64,000 bases of DNA from Edolisoma coerulescens (GCA_013397115.1 VWZW01002756.1:198698-262697), one strand, 5' to 3'; positions 1-11,656 are shown, numbered from the stretch's first letter. Numbers and translations are program-made. The notes: a model not told the origin generated them from the sequence alone.

Positions 1-593
1 ACCCAGCAGCCCGGTGCGGGTGTCCCCCGGCCGGTGCAGGGACGCAGGGCAGGACCTGGCAGCAGCGGTGGGGAGGACAAGTGTGCTGGAGGAAAGCACA
101 GTGTGCTGGACCCGACAATCAAAAGCGGATTTCACAGTCAAAAGTAGGGACAAGGCTGATCCCGGATCCAACCAGGACCAAGCCTGAGACGGGCTCCCAG
201 CAGCCCTGACCTGCACGAGTGCTCACACAGGTTTGAGCACACACATATTCCCAAACCAGCAGCCCTCTTTACCCCCATGCCCGTTTTCCCCCTCCCGAAC
301 TCACTGCTCAGTGCTGCTCCGGACGGGAACGAACGCTCCAGGGCAGGACCCGGCGGTCCTGGCAGGTGTGTGGCTCCCGGGCACCTCTGCTGCCCTTCCA
401 GCACCTCCAGCAGCAGAACTGTGCCAGAACGTGCCCTTGGGCTCGGATCACCCGCACAGCCCCAGCCTGGTTTCAGTTTCGTTTCCCTGGCACGCTCAGC
501 AGCACCCAGAAGATAATTTCCCCTTCCCACACAAAAGGAAAAAGCTTTCCCTCAGGAAGGCTGATAACACACCGACTCATTAGCAATTTCTGA
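1..593. other. Left-edge sequence without recognised gene
   Basis: GC-rich sequence with short overlapping open frames on both strands. None resembles a known protein or has supported splice structure. In human the next gene beyond SLC26A11 is RNF213, so its 5' end may lie further left, but nothing here identifies it. Confidence 0.5.
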
Positions 594-599
594 TTTATT
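594..599 (-). terminator. Candidate SLC26A11 poly(A) signal
   Basis: AATAAA on the minus strand, about 1.4 kb past the SLC26A11 stop codon. It is the first clear canonical signal I noticed downstream of the gene. If it is used, 600-2033 is 3' UTR and contains an antisense LTR. The assignment is inference. Confidence 0.3.
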
Positions 600-1374
600 A
601 CACCCTCAGTGCCGGCTGCCAGCCGAGGGCTGTTCAGGGAAACTGAATTCCCGACCCTGCCCAGCCCCACCAGGTGCTGTCCCATTGCACAGCTGGGCAC
701 AGCCTGGTGTCACCGTGCCCGTCCCCTCGGCAGGGCCCAGGCCAGGGGCTGCACCCCAGGGTGACAGCCCAGCCCTGACCCAGGGCAGCGTTTAGCACAA
801 CATCCCACAAACAAGATAAGGTTAAAAAGGATAAGTAAGGATAAAAATCAGTAAGGAGCACAATCCCAGATGTTTTCCCTCTCCCAGAAGCTGGAGGCTG
901 AGCCCCCATGTCCCCTTGGAGGGCAGTGCCAGCAGCCCTGAAACAGCTCTGAGGAGAGCACACCCTGCGTCACTGATGGGGTGGCCCAGAACGTGAAAAA
1001 GCTCCAGAATTGAAACAGCTGTTTAAAAAATGACAGCAGCTCCCTGAAGGAAGGCTGGCTTTGCACTGATCACTGTGACAGGGAACAGTTTTGTCCCACA
1101 GCCCGTGTGGGGTTGGGCAGGTGCTGCTCTGTCCATCTCGGTGGGACAGGGGGACCGTCCATGCCCCGCTGCCCAGGAGGCCTGGCTGGGGCAGGCGGCT
1201 CCCACGGAGTGTGTTGATGTCGCTGGGGTGTCACAGGATGTTCAGCCCAAACTGATCTCACTGGATGAGCCCCGTGCTCTCGGTGGTGCTGGTGCAGGGC
1301 TCTGCCCCGCTGCCCCCCAGCTCCGCTCCCCCGCACCGCTCTGGGACAGGAAGGGAGGGAAGCAGAGTCAAGCC

Positions 1375-1901
1375 AAGGTTCGTGTCCTGACTGGCTGGGA
1401 CAGAGTTTGCTGTTCCCAGGAGCTGGTGCAGAGCTGTGTTTGGATTCAGGATGAGACTCCTGTTGATAACACCCTGGTGGCTCAGCTGCTGCTGAGCAGT
1501 GCTTACACGAAGCCAAGGACTTCTCTGCCTCCCTGGCTGCCAGGCCAGCGAGGAGGTGGGAGGGGGCAGAGCCAGGACAGCTGTCCCAGTGCCCAGAGGG
1601 ATGTTCCAGAGCACAGGGTGTCCTGCTGAACAAAGCACTGGGGGGATTTGGCCGGGGGGTGACGACCACTGCTCAGGGGCTGGCTGGGCATTGGTCAGTG
1701 GGTGGTGGGCAACTGCCTTGTGCATCGCTTGCTTTGGAAATTCCTTCATCATTATTATAATTTTCCTTTCCTTTTCTGTCCTATTAAACTGCCTTCATCT
1801 CAGCCCAAGAGTTTTACCTTTTCTCTGATTCTGTCCCACCCCTCTGTAGGGAGAGTGAAGGGCTCTGTGGTACTGAGCTGCTGCTGGGTTAAACCACCAC
1901 A
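1375..1901 (+). mobile_element. Solo endogenous-retrovirus LTR (bird family)
   Basis: About 530 bp matching a common avian ERV LTR. It opens with a GACTGGCTGGGACAGAG block, has a GGCTGGGCATTGGTCAGTGG block in the middle, then a TTCTGTCCTATTAAACTG region, and ends in a GGTTAAACCACCACA terminus near 1901. No internal viral genes flank it, so it looks like a recombined solo LTR. The TATA segment usual for this family is degraded. It lies antisense to SLC26A11 in the probable 3' UTR or just downstream. The start is approximate; the identification rests on recalled family features. Confidence 0.75.
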
Positions 1902-2033
1902 GCTCACCATGACTCCCCAAGGCTGGGGAAACCCGACTCTTTGGAGGGGATCCAGCTCACCCGCCCAGGAGCCCCTGCAGCCCCCAGATCAGACAGGTCA
2001 GATCCCCATGGCTGTCCTCCAGAACCACACTCA

Positions 2034-5000
2034 TCACATCCTGGGAGAGCAGCCCAGAGCCTCACCTGCCTCCTCCCAGCTGGGGAAATGCTGGAATCCT
2101 TCTAAGTCTGCGGACAGGAGAACGTGGAGAACAGGGTCCTGAGGGCAGAGAAACCTGGGCTGGGGGAGTGCTGGCCACTTCCCATCCCTCCGGGCCAGAG
2201 CCCCCAGCCATCCCAGCACGGAGCCCCCAGCCCTCCCCAGCGCCCCGCATCCGCAGCCTCTGCGAGCGGAAGGTGCTTGAGATGATCCCGGTGGCACCGG
2301 AGGAGAGGCCAGCACAGACCACGGGGGAAGGCAGCCGGGCTGAGCCCATGGGCACACAGCCTCCCTGGGCCTGGGGTGGGGTGGCCGAGGTCCCACACAC
2401 CTTCAGGCCGCAGAAGGCCAGCGAGAGGCCGTGCCCGCACAGCTCCTGCAGCAGCTCTGCCAGCCCCACCACCGCCGTGTAATCAATGCTGCTGACGTGG
2501 CAACAGTCCAGGACGACGGAGCGTGGTGGAGATGCTGCTGGAAGAGCATAAGGTCATGTCCCTGATGAGTCCAGAAATGACCAGCCCAGGGGTCACAGCC
2601 CTCAGAGCCCTCAGGGGCTGGCAGGGGTGGGACAGCTGCGCTGTCACTGCTTGCACCAGCAGCCCTTGGGTCTGGGCAGCACTTGCCACCCACACCAGGA
2701 GTGCTCCAGGCGGTGACAGCCGGGTCCCCAGGACAGGCCAGGAGCACCGTACCTGCCAGAGCGCGGCTGCGCACGGAGTCCCGCAGGTGCTCCATGGCTG
2801 GGAAGTGCAGGCTGCTCCCCGGCTGCACCAGCAGCACGGCCCCCTCCGACACCTGAGGAGGGAGACGAGTCCCAGGAAGCTCAGGGCTGTGACCCTCCCC
2901 AGGCAGGGACAACTGCCCGTGTCACTCACTGTCCTCCTGGACGGACCGGGAGAAGCAGGAGCCCCCATCCCTCAGGGAAAACCCTCCTGCTCACACCCCA
3001 GTGTCAGCAGGACAGGGGCAGCGATGCCTCCCTGCCCTGCTCTCCAGTCCCAGGACATTCCTTTCCTCCTGCTCTTTGAAAGGGGTCCCCATGCTGTGCC
3101 CGTGGCAGACTGGGGACAGCAAGAACAGCTCAGAAGCATCCTGCACCCCAACACCTCACTGCCCTCAGGAGCCCCCTCCCAGCTCCCTGGTGAGCCTGGC
3201 TGGCCCTGCCACATCCAAGGGGAGGGGGGAAGCCCACCTTTATTGGGGGCCTGGCAATGGAGTAGAGCAGGAGAATCCCAGAAACCAGCACCCCGGCCAC
3301 GATTCCATACTGAACCTCCCAGAAGCAGAGCACGAATGTCACACAGAGGGGCACAAGGTCCAGCCCTGCAAGAGAGAGAAGCCAGGCTCAGCTGTGGCTT
3401 GTCATCGTGCCACGGAGCCCTCAGTGACAGCGTCAGCTCTGCGGGCAGAGCCGGGCTGCGCCAGGGTCGGGAGGAATCCCCTCCGTGCAGGGGGCTTGGG
3501 GCAGCTTCAGGGGAGCTGCAGGCTGAGCTCTGGGGGGGGGCCCTTGGAAGGGGCCGTGAACTGACACCCTTTGCATAACGTAGGACTCGGGCACCGGTGG
3601 CGCAGCCACATGATGGGACACTCAGAGACCTGATGGGACACTCAGAGACTTGATGGGACACTCAGAGACCGTGATGGGACACTCAGAGACATTAATGGGA
3701 CACTCAGAGACCTGATGGGACACTCAGAGACCGTGATGGGACACTCAGAGACATTAATGGGACACTCAGAGACCTGATGAGACACTCAGAGATGGCGGCA
3801 GGAGCCAGCCACTCCCAGACTTTTGCATGGCTGTTAGGGGATGAAAGGATAAAAGCTCACAGGTTCCTTTGCTCTGTGTCCCTCCTCAGAAACACCCAAC
3901 TCGAGCTGTTATTTTGTTGTTCAGTTACGGCACCATGATTAACGTATTTTAAGGATCCGATGTCTGAGACTCTGCTATGGGAAGCCCGGGGCAGAGCCGG
4001 TGAGGAAACCTGGTCTGTGTCAGTGGGGCGGGGGGCCGTGAAGGAGCCTCTGTCCCAGCTTGGGGGGTGCGAGGGTGACTGCCAGAGTGGCTCCTGGGTG
4101 GCTGGACTGGGAAGTTTCCTGAACAGGGGGACTGGCCGTTCCCGACCGGTGCCCTCACTCTTAACCCGCCAGAGCGTCCGGAAGATGCCAGCGTCGAACA
4201 TGGGCACCACGGCCGAGATGATGACGGCGGCCAGTGCTGCTTTGGGGATGTAGTAGAAGAGCGAGGTGAGGTACGCCAGGGACAGCAGGACCAGGGCACC
4301 TGTGGGAGGGGGGACCCCTGAGCCACGGGCACCCTGAGGCCCGGGGGACCCCAGCAAGGGGCCTGCAGGGCAGCCCAGGGGCAGGGCAGGGCCGGGGCTG
4401 TACCTGTGACCAGCCCTCCCGCGGGGGTGCAGACCCCGGACTGAGCATTCACCGCCGTCCTGAAACGCAAACCCGCACATCCCGGGCTGTGCAGGGGCTG
4501 GGGGCTGCCCCTGCCCACAGACCCCACCCAGGAGAACCACCTGCCCCATCAGGGAGGAACACGAGGAAGCCCCTGGCTCCCAGCCCGCAGTGCAGCGGGA
4601 CCGCACCGCAGGGAGGGAGGTGGCCCCGAGCACAAGGGAAGGCGGCCACGGGACGCAGGCATGGTCCGGCCAAGGTGGGCTGCTGGGGACCAGGACACGA
4701 GCTCAGGGACCCACTGCACTCAGCACAGTCTTCCACCCAAGATCTTGCAGAGCCCTCTCACCACGCAGCCCCAGCGAGTGCCCTGCTGCCCCTCCTGCTA
4801 CCCACCGGCCAAAGCTGCCCGTGATGGGGTACGAGGAGACGAAGGAGCCCAGGACATTGGCAACGCCTGAGGAGACGAAGGAGAGGGGCTGGGGAGGCAC
4901 TGCTGGGTCTGTGTCCCAGTCATGACCTTCTCCCTTCCTGGTCCCTGGGGCCAGACAGTGCCCATCCAGCCGTGTAAGAGTGACTCAGCCTGCTCTGGAA

Positions 5001-8000
5001 ATTCCTGAGCTCTGAGATCGCCCGGGGTGGGGGCAGCACGAAAGGTAAGGAAGGGAAAACTTCAAACGGAGGCAGGGCTGCCGAGATGGGGGTTTCGGGC
5101 AGCTCAGGGGCTGTGGGACACCCGGCAGTGCTTGGGCTGGAGCCCCACCCCTGCCCTCCTGACCAAGCAGCCTCTTACCCAGAGCCAGCAGCTCCTGGTT
5201 GGGGTCAATCCTGTAACCATTCTGCGAGGCTGAAAGGAGAGGGCGGGGTTGGCCTGACAGTCCCACGGGCACGACCTGCCACGCACGGGGAGCGGAACCA
5301 GCAGTGACTGGGACAGTCTGGGCCCTGTGCTGGCACCCCTCGGGCACAGGGGAACCTCGAGACAACGCTCACCTCCCGGGCCAATTTCAGCTCTGCACCC
5401 TGCAGGACTCCTCCTGCTATGAACTGGAGCCCGGTCTCTCCCAGTGCCCCAGTGGGAACAACACCTTCCCCAGCACCTCAAGCCCTTGCAGAGACCCCTC
5501 CCCAGCACCCCGAGTCCCTGCAGAGACCCCCCCGTGAGCACAGGGCAGGACCCTGGCCCAGCCCTACCAAAAGCCTTGGCGATGGCGATGGTCTCCAGCA
5601 GCCCCATGAGCGGCACCACGGCCAGCCCGACCCCCATGTCCTGGGAGGGGAGGATCCAGTCAGGCAGGGCTGGGACCCAGCACACGCAGGAGGGAGCAGA
5701 GAAGCCCCCAGGGAGCTGCCAGCACCCACCTCCACCATGCTCTGGAAGGGGACGGTGCCGTTGGGCAGTGCAAGGGAGAAGCGCGGTGGCCGGAACGCTG
5801 GGAGGCCCTGGGGGATGCTGCCCGTGAGCCTGAAGGGCTGGGAGCCCATCACCTGGAAGGAGTAAGCAACCAGGCCAGCAAACAAGACGACGAGAGCATT
5901 GCGTGCTGCAAAAGGGGAGAGAGCAGCTGTGAAACCTGCCCAGAGCCCAGGGCAGTGGGAGGGAGGGCAGGAGATAGGGATCCGAGCTGCTGAGGACTTC
6001 CAAGCCTGGGGAAAGGGCACAGTGCAGGACCCCTGGGCCTCTGTCCTCCCTGACCCACCTCCAGGTCTTGGCTCCCACCAACCTGGGCTTTATCAGTTTT
6101 GGGCTGTGTCTTCCCTGACCCAAAGAGGTGAGCCCCCGGGAGGGGACAGGGCAGGGGACAGCTGACGTACCTGTGGCAGAGATCCAGACAATCAGGTAGC
6201 TGATCCTGACAGCCAGTGGTTCTGCAGAGGCAGCTTGGGGCAGGTGGCTCTTCATGGCCCAGAGCCCTGTCAGCGCAGCCAGGCAGGTCAGCCCCAGCAC
6301 AGCGTCCCCAGCCCTGCAAGAGGCACATCAGTGCCACCTTAAACACGCTGTGGGCACAGGGAGAGCTCCCACAAAGCCCCAGGGGAGGGGGGGTTGTGTC
6401 CCAGCGCTGGGCAGAGACGGACAAATCAGTGCAAGGTGTGACCAGAGAGATGGGGAGCGAAGCAGCCGAGCCCAGGACGCCGCAGCTGCGGGGTGGGGAG
6501 CAGGGCAGGGATGGGATGGTGCCGACCTGGTCTCCCCAATCCTCCGCAGCGTCTCATAGACCTGCAGGAAAAACTGCCTCGGGATCCCCTGCAGCCCCAG
6601 GATGTTCTGTGCAGGAAGACAAAGTGTGGTGACAGCCCGGCCGTCCCCCTGTGACCGCAGCCATTGGCCAACGCCGGCTGCCGGCTGCTGGCAGAGGCGC
6701 TGATTTGGGTTAACCACAAAGGAAGTGTGGCAGCCCAGCAGAGCCTCAGGTCCCTGAGAGGCCAGCGAGGGTCTGGTGGGGCTGCAACCCCCCCCCAGCT
6801 CCCAACGCTGCGAACCCACTGTGCCAGAGAATCACCCAGTGCAAGTGACCAAATCCACTGTCCTGGCTTTACTGGTGTCTGGGATGCCACCGGCCGGTCA
6901 CCAGCAGAGGGTGTGTTCAGCTTGGTCTGCTCGGAGCAGAGCGCTCAGGAACCCAGCAGAGGTTCCTGTGACCCCTCTGGGGCTCCTTCCTCCAGCACCA
7001 AGCACATCGCCCAGCCCCGTGCTAAATATCCCAGCTCCACAGCACTGGAGAGAGCTGGAGAGGCACCCAGGACATGGCAGATCCTACCTTGATCTGGTTG
7101 AAGCTAATGGTGATGGAAGCAGCTGATGTAAACCCTTTAATGACAGGGCAGGAAATGAAATCCAGAAGGAATCCTGCATGGGATGGGAGGCAGTGAGCTC
7201 GCTCTAGCCCCAGTGGGGCCTCGTGTGTGTGCGCACACAGAGCTGTCACAAGCGTTAGCAGGACAATCCCAGTGTCCCGGAGAGCAGAGAGGAGGAGGGA
7301 ACAATTTCAGGTTGTACATCAATATCCTAAAATCATATCTGTGTATGGCAAGAGCATCTCACCGAGGTGCAGGAGCCCCATGGCCAGCTGAATGCAGCCA
7401 GAGAGGAAGGTGAGGAGAACGGCATAGACGGGCTCGTGGAAGGCGTACGAGGAGACGAGCAGGGACATGATGGCCGTGGGACCCAGCGTCACGTCCTTGG
7501 CCGTGCCCAGGAAGCAGTAGACGAAGCAGCCCATGAAGGAGGAATAGAGGCCGTACTGCAGGGGGACAGAAGGAACACTGGCACAGCCCTGGGAGCTGGG
7601 AGAGGCCACTCCCGGACTGGAAGGGCTGGGCTGATCTCGGGTCGCTCCAAGGCCCTTGGCACACGCATGGCATCCTGCCCAGGAAATGGGCGACTGGACA
7701 AGGCCAGCCCTGGGTCACCCAGCCCAGCTCAGCCCAGCCCGCCACGCTGCCAGGCTGCCGGGGCTCGGGGAGCGGCTGTCCCGGACCACCCCGGTCACGG
7801 GCAGTCCGGGGAGCGGGAGGTCCCCGGGTCCCAGCCCCGGGCCCCGGCACCCACCTGCAGCGGCAGCCCGGCCAGCTCGGCGTAGGCCAGCGCCTGGGGC
7901 ACGGTGGTCAGTCCCACGGCCAGCCCGGCCAGCAGGTCCAGGGGCAGCCACGCCCGGGAATAGCGCGGCAGCCAGCGCAGGATCGGCAGCGCCGGGCGCG

Positions 8001-8019
8001 GGCAGCGGGAGCCGGGCAT
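2034..8019 (-). CDS. SLC26A11: SLC26A11, sodium-independent sulfate/anion transporter
   Basis: Coding exons, 5' to 3' on the minus strand: 8019-7855, 7555-7363, 7173-7088, 6606-6527, 6313-6171, 5905-5730, 5640-5568, 5229-5179, 4866-4806, 4459-4404, 4299-4159, 3365-3238, 2852-2753, 2534-2401, 2138-2034. All junctions are GT-AG and the phases join into 563 codons. The protein follows human SLC26A11 almost throughout. Landmarks are the N-terminal PQALAYAELAGLP block, the SLC26 segment TAKDVTLGPTAIMSLLVS, CPVIKGFTSAA, SSYPITGSFGRTAVN and the TSLFYYIPKAAL helix. A cytoplasmic STAS domain follows from about residue 452. The family moves sulfate, chloride and related anions across plasma and lysosomal membranes. 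The start is the ATG nearest SGSH, and its N-terminus is shorter than the human one. The C-terminus is odd: after residues matching human FSTLEEAE it ends quickly (GEALGCSPRM), about 20 residues short of human. The final exon may therefore have an alternative donor at its GCAGGTGAGG. Exon 14 has tandem CAGCAG acceptors; 2534 was chosen because it keeps human spacing. Confidence 0.95.
3611..3792. repeat. Minisatellite in SLC26A11 intron
   Basis: About eight units of 20-24 bp built on TGATGGGACACTCAGAGAC, in the intron between exons ending at 4159 and starting at 3365. Units differ in their linker (CTG, TTG, CGTG, ATTA). The order CTG-CGTG-ATTA recurs, which suggests the array grew by copying a three-unit block. 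Confidence 0.9.
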
Positions 8020-8232
8020 GGCCGGGACAGCCCACGGGGCCGCGGCTCCGGTCCCGGGGGAGAAGCGGGACGGAGCGGGACCCCCGCGGGCCGGGGCCAG
8101 CCCGGTACAGCCGCGGCGACCGCGGCTCCGCCCGCGCCGGATCTGAGCGGCCGGGGAGCCTCATGTGACCGGGGTGAGGAGGAGCCGGGGCGGACGGAGG
8201 AGCCGCCGAGCCCCGCTGCCGGTGCCGCTGCC
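8020..8232. promoter_or_regulatory. Bidirectional CpG-island promoter of SLC26A11 and SGSH
   Basis: The 213 bp between the two start codons is very GC- and CpG-rich, and the island continues into both first exons (about 7800-8600). It contains an E-box/M-box TCATGTGACC at 8161-8170, one base from the CLEAR-type TCACGTGACC bound by TFEB/TFE3/MITF. Both flanking genes act in the lysosome, so shared control is a reasonable inference. The same site gives an ATG immediately followed by TGA (8163-8168), a start-stop element if SGSH transcripts begin upstream of it. Confidence 0.75.
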
Positions 8233-11132
8233 ATGCGGCCCTGGGCGCTGCTGCTGCTGCTGGGCGCGCTCCGGAGCGGCGGAGCCCCGGCCCCGGCCCG
8301 CAATGTGCTGCTGCTCCTGGGTGAGTGCGGCCCGGCCGAGCCCGCAGCCGGTCCCGGCTCCGCGCCCGCCGCCACCGGCCCGGAGCCCCCTGCCCGGGGC
8401 TCGGCGCTGGGGGCATCCCGCGGCTGGGAGGGAGGGACGGTCCCGGGGCTCCGCTGCATCCCCTCCGCAGCACCGGCCCCGCCCGCGTCACCCGCAGCCC
8501 GGGGATGCTCCCGGTGTCATCCGTGTCCCCCGGGCCTTCCCCCAGCCCGGCCAGGGACACGCCCCGGGCTGACCCCGCTCCCGTCCCGCAGTCGATGACG
8601 GCGGCTTTGAGAGCGGCGCCTACAACAACTCGGCCATCCGGACGCCGAACCTGGACGCGCTGGCCCGGCGCAGTTTGGCCTTCCAGAACGCCTTCACCTC
8701 CGTGAGCAGCTGCTCCCCGAGCCGGGCCAGCATCCTCACCGGCTTACCCCAGGTAGGGGCACCTGCCTGCGCCGGGCCGGGGCTGCCAGCCCGCGGCAGA
8801 TGTCACGGGCACGGCTGGACGTGTTTTGGGGCCGGGCTGGCAGCCCTGGGCCGACCGTGCTGTGTCCCCTCACCTGCAGCACCAGAACGGGATGTACGGG
8901 CTGCACCAGGACGTGCATCACTTCAACTCCTTCGACGGCGTGCGGAGCCTGCCCCAGCTGCTCAGCCACGCCGGCGTCCGGACGGGTAGGGAAACGGGAC
9001 AGGGAGGGAGCCGGGACCGGGAGGGAAACGGGACCGGGAGGGAAACGGGACCGGGAGGGAGCACCAAACCCCACTGAGAGAGCCCCTGGGTTGGGGAGCA
9101 CTGCCTGGACCCGTGGCTTTCCCCGCAGAGAGGAAACAGCAGCAGCCACATTCCCTCTCCTCCCGATGCTCCTGGCACAGCACCTGTCTGCATTCTCGCA
9201 GGGATAATTGGGAAGAAGCACGTGGGGCCGGAGGCTGTGTACCCCTTCGACTTCGCCTACACAGAGGAGAACAGTTCGGTGCTGCAGGTTGGGAGAAACA
9301 TCACCCGCATCAAGGCGCTCGTGCGGCGGTTCCTGCAGAGCCAGGACAAGAGGTGAGACGGCCCCCTCGTCCCGGGAATGGCTGTGAGAGGCACCGGAGG
9401 GGAGGGAAAATGGCTTCAGTGAGGATGTGTCCCCATGGCCCAGTTGGGCACAAAGAGGAAGTGGCCCCTTGTCCCTGGGTCACCCCATATCCAGAAGCCC
9501 CCAGATTAGGTGGGAGTGCTCCTGCTGAGCCCAGCTCGCCCCAGCACAGCCCAAGAAGGTCTCGGGGCAGTCCTTTGCTCCACCACCTCCACAATCCCCC
9601 TTTCCATCCCTAGGCCTTTCTTCCTCTATGTTGCCTTCCATGACCCCCACCGCTGTGGGCACTCCCAGCCCCAGTACGGGGCCTTTTGTGAGAAATTTGG
9701 CAACGGAGAGAGCGGGATGGGCTGGATCCCCGACTGGAAGCCACAGATTTACCGCCCGGAGCAAGTGCAGGTGAGAACCTGTGGGTCTGTGTGGGGCTCT
9801 GTGGGGCCGTGTAGTGGCTGCACGTGACAGCAGCCTCTGATGGAGCCAGGGCTGGCCCCCACCTTGTCACCACCTCCAGTGTCACAGCAGGGGCTGGCGA
9901 AGGCGCAGTGGCCTGTGTCAGCCACGTGCCCTGTCCCCGTCTCCGTTTAGGTCCCTGCCTTTGTCCCCGACACGCCGGCTGCCCGGGCGGACCTGGCTGC
10001 CCAGTACACAACCATCGGGCGCATGGACCAAGGTGGGAGCCGCGGGCCTGGCTGGGGCTGATGAACGCTGCAGACCCTCCCTCGCCCCTCAGCTCTGCCC
10101 CTCGGTCCGCAGGGATCGGGCTGGTCCTGGAGGAGCTGCGCCGCGCCGGCCTCCTCAACAGCACCCTGGTGATCTACACCTCCGACAACGGCATCCCCTT
10201 CCCCGGGGGCAGGACCAACCTGTACCGCACGGGCACCGCCGAGCCGCTGCTCCTGTCCTCCCCCGAGCACCCCCGGCGCTGGGGGCAGGTCAGCCAGGCC
10301 TTCGCCACCCTCCTGGGTAAGAGCTGAGGAGGGAGGGAGCCCAGCTGTGCCTGGGGGGTGTGGGCTGCTCCCCAGCCTCCCTCAGGGTCCTGGCCCTGGG
10401 GGCAGCCCTGAGCCCTCAGCATTGGCAGGGTCAGTGCAGGGAAGGGAGAGGAGGAAGGACAGAATGGGGTCCCCTGCAGGGACACCACCCTGGCGACCTT
10501 TCTGCCCCTCTCTGGGGCTGAGTTTCCTCCCACAGTGCCTGTCCCTCCTCTCACCCTTTTCCTCCCCTCCAGACCTGACGCCGACCATTCTGGACTGGTT
10601 CTCCATCCCCTACCCTGCTTACAGCATCTTTGGCTCGAGGCGGGTGCAGCTCACTGGGAGGTCTCTCCTGCCAGCCCTGGAGTCGGAGCAGCCCTGGGCC
10701 ACCGCCTTCAGCAGCCAGAGCCACCACGAGGTGACCATGTACTACCCCATGCGAGCCATCCAGCACCGGCAGTTCCGCCTCATCCACAACCTCAACTACA
10801 AGATGCCCTTCCCCATCGACCAGGACTTCTACGTCTCGCCCACCTTCCAAGACCTGCTCAACCGCACCAGGGCGGGGCAGCCGACCCACTGGAACAAGAC
10901 CCTGCACCAGTACTACTACCGGGAGCGCTGGGAGCTCTTCGACTGCAGCCGTGACCCCACCGAGAGCCAGAACCTGGCCCCCGACCCCCGCTACGCTGCC
11001 GTCCTCCGGCTGCTCCGTGCACAGCTCCTGCAGTGGCAGTGGGACACGGGGGACCCCTGGGTGTGCGCCCCCGACGCCGTCCTGGAGGAGAAGCTGAGCC
11101 CCCAGTGCCGGCCGCTGCACAACGAGCTGTGA
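8233..11132 (+). CDS. SGSH: SGSH, N-sulfoglucosamine sulfohydrolase (heparan N-sulfatase)
   Basis: Exons 8233-8320, 8592-8752, 8880-8985, 9202-9352, 9614-9770, 9951-10032, 10113-10316, 10573-11132 join in frame to 502 residues, the same length as human. The lysosomal enzyme removes N-linked sulfate from terminal glucosamine of heparan sulfate; loss causes Sanfilippo A in human. A hydrophobic signal peptide (leucine run at residues 6-10) leads directly to the catalytic fold. Metal-binding Asp31-Asp32 lie in DDGGFE. Cys70 of CSPSR is the residue converted to formylglycine by SUMF1. GKKHVG, HDPHRCGH and SDNGIPFPGGR carry the other active-site residues. The end, PLHNEL, is the human C-terminus. 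Start choice is supported by exact numbering agreement with human. It faces SLC26A11 across a shared promoter and is convergent with GAA. Confidence 0.97.
8985..9063. repeat. Short tandem repeat in SGSH intron 3
   Basis: Imperfect copies of a 16-18 bp unit, GGGAAACGGGACCGGGA, immediately after the exon 3 donor. Four or so copies are visible. Confidence 0.8.
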
Positions 11133-11337
11133 GTGCCACCCGTGCCCAGGGACAGTCGTGTGCTCCCGTGGGGCACGGGGGGTCGGAGCGGGATGGCCCA
11201 TGGGCTGGTCCCAAATCCCGGGTGGCACCACGAGGCTCTGCCCTCTGTGCTGCCAACACCGCCCGGCCCCCGGGCACTGAGGGATTCCTGGTGCCTTGAC
11301 TCTCAGCCAGAGGAGCAAAAGGGCCAAGCTGCCCCTC

Positions 11338-11343
11338 AATAAA
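11338..11343 (+). terminator. SGSH poly(A) signal
   Basis: AATAAA about 205 bp after the SGSH stop codon, giving a short 3' UTR. It is the first canonical signal on this strand downstream of the gene. Confidence 0.85.
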
Positions 11344-11650
11344 GCCTCTGGAGGATAAGGCTCCGTTTTCACCTGGAGCTGAGCACATCCCTGCAGCAGC
11401 CCCCAGCCTGGAGCCCCAGCAGGACAGGCCAAGGGCCTCTGTGGCACAGCCAGGACTGCGGGAACAGCTGGGGACCCCCAATGCTCTGGGAAACGGGGTG
11501 AAGCATTTAAGGGGCACAGGGGGTCCCACTGGAGACCCCCAGGCAGGGACGGAGCTGGGGTGTCCCAGCCGGGGGCAGGGGGCTGAGCACATTCAGGACC
11601 AGGAGAGGGGATGAGGACACGGCCTGGGGCTGCTCCCAGCAAGCAGCAGC
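11344..11650. other. Convergent intergenic spacer SGSH/GAA
   Basis: About 307 bp between opposed poly(A) signals. No gene, repeat or pseudogene trace of EIF4A3 or CARD14 is visible, although both lie between these genes in human. Confidence 0.7.
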
Positions 11651-11656
11651 TTTATT
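11651..11656 (-). terminator. GAA poly(A) signal
   Basis: AATAAA on the minus strand, about 365 bp past the GAA stop codon at 12020-12022. Confidence 0.85.

Noticed and set aside
2523..3578. 351-codon plus-strand frame
   Set aside because: It lies opposite well-supported SLC26A11 exons and the intervening introns; it is a shadow frame.
5104..6300. 398-codon minus-strand frame read as a single gene
   Set aside because: Part of it covers SLC26A11 exon 6313-6171, but it reads on through introns in other frames; the spliced model explains the region.
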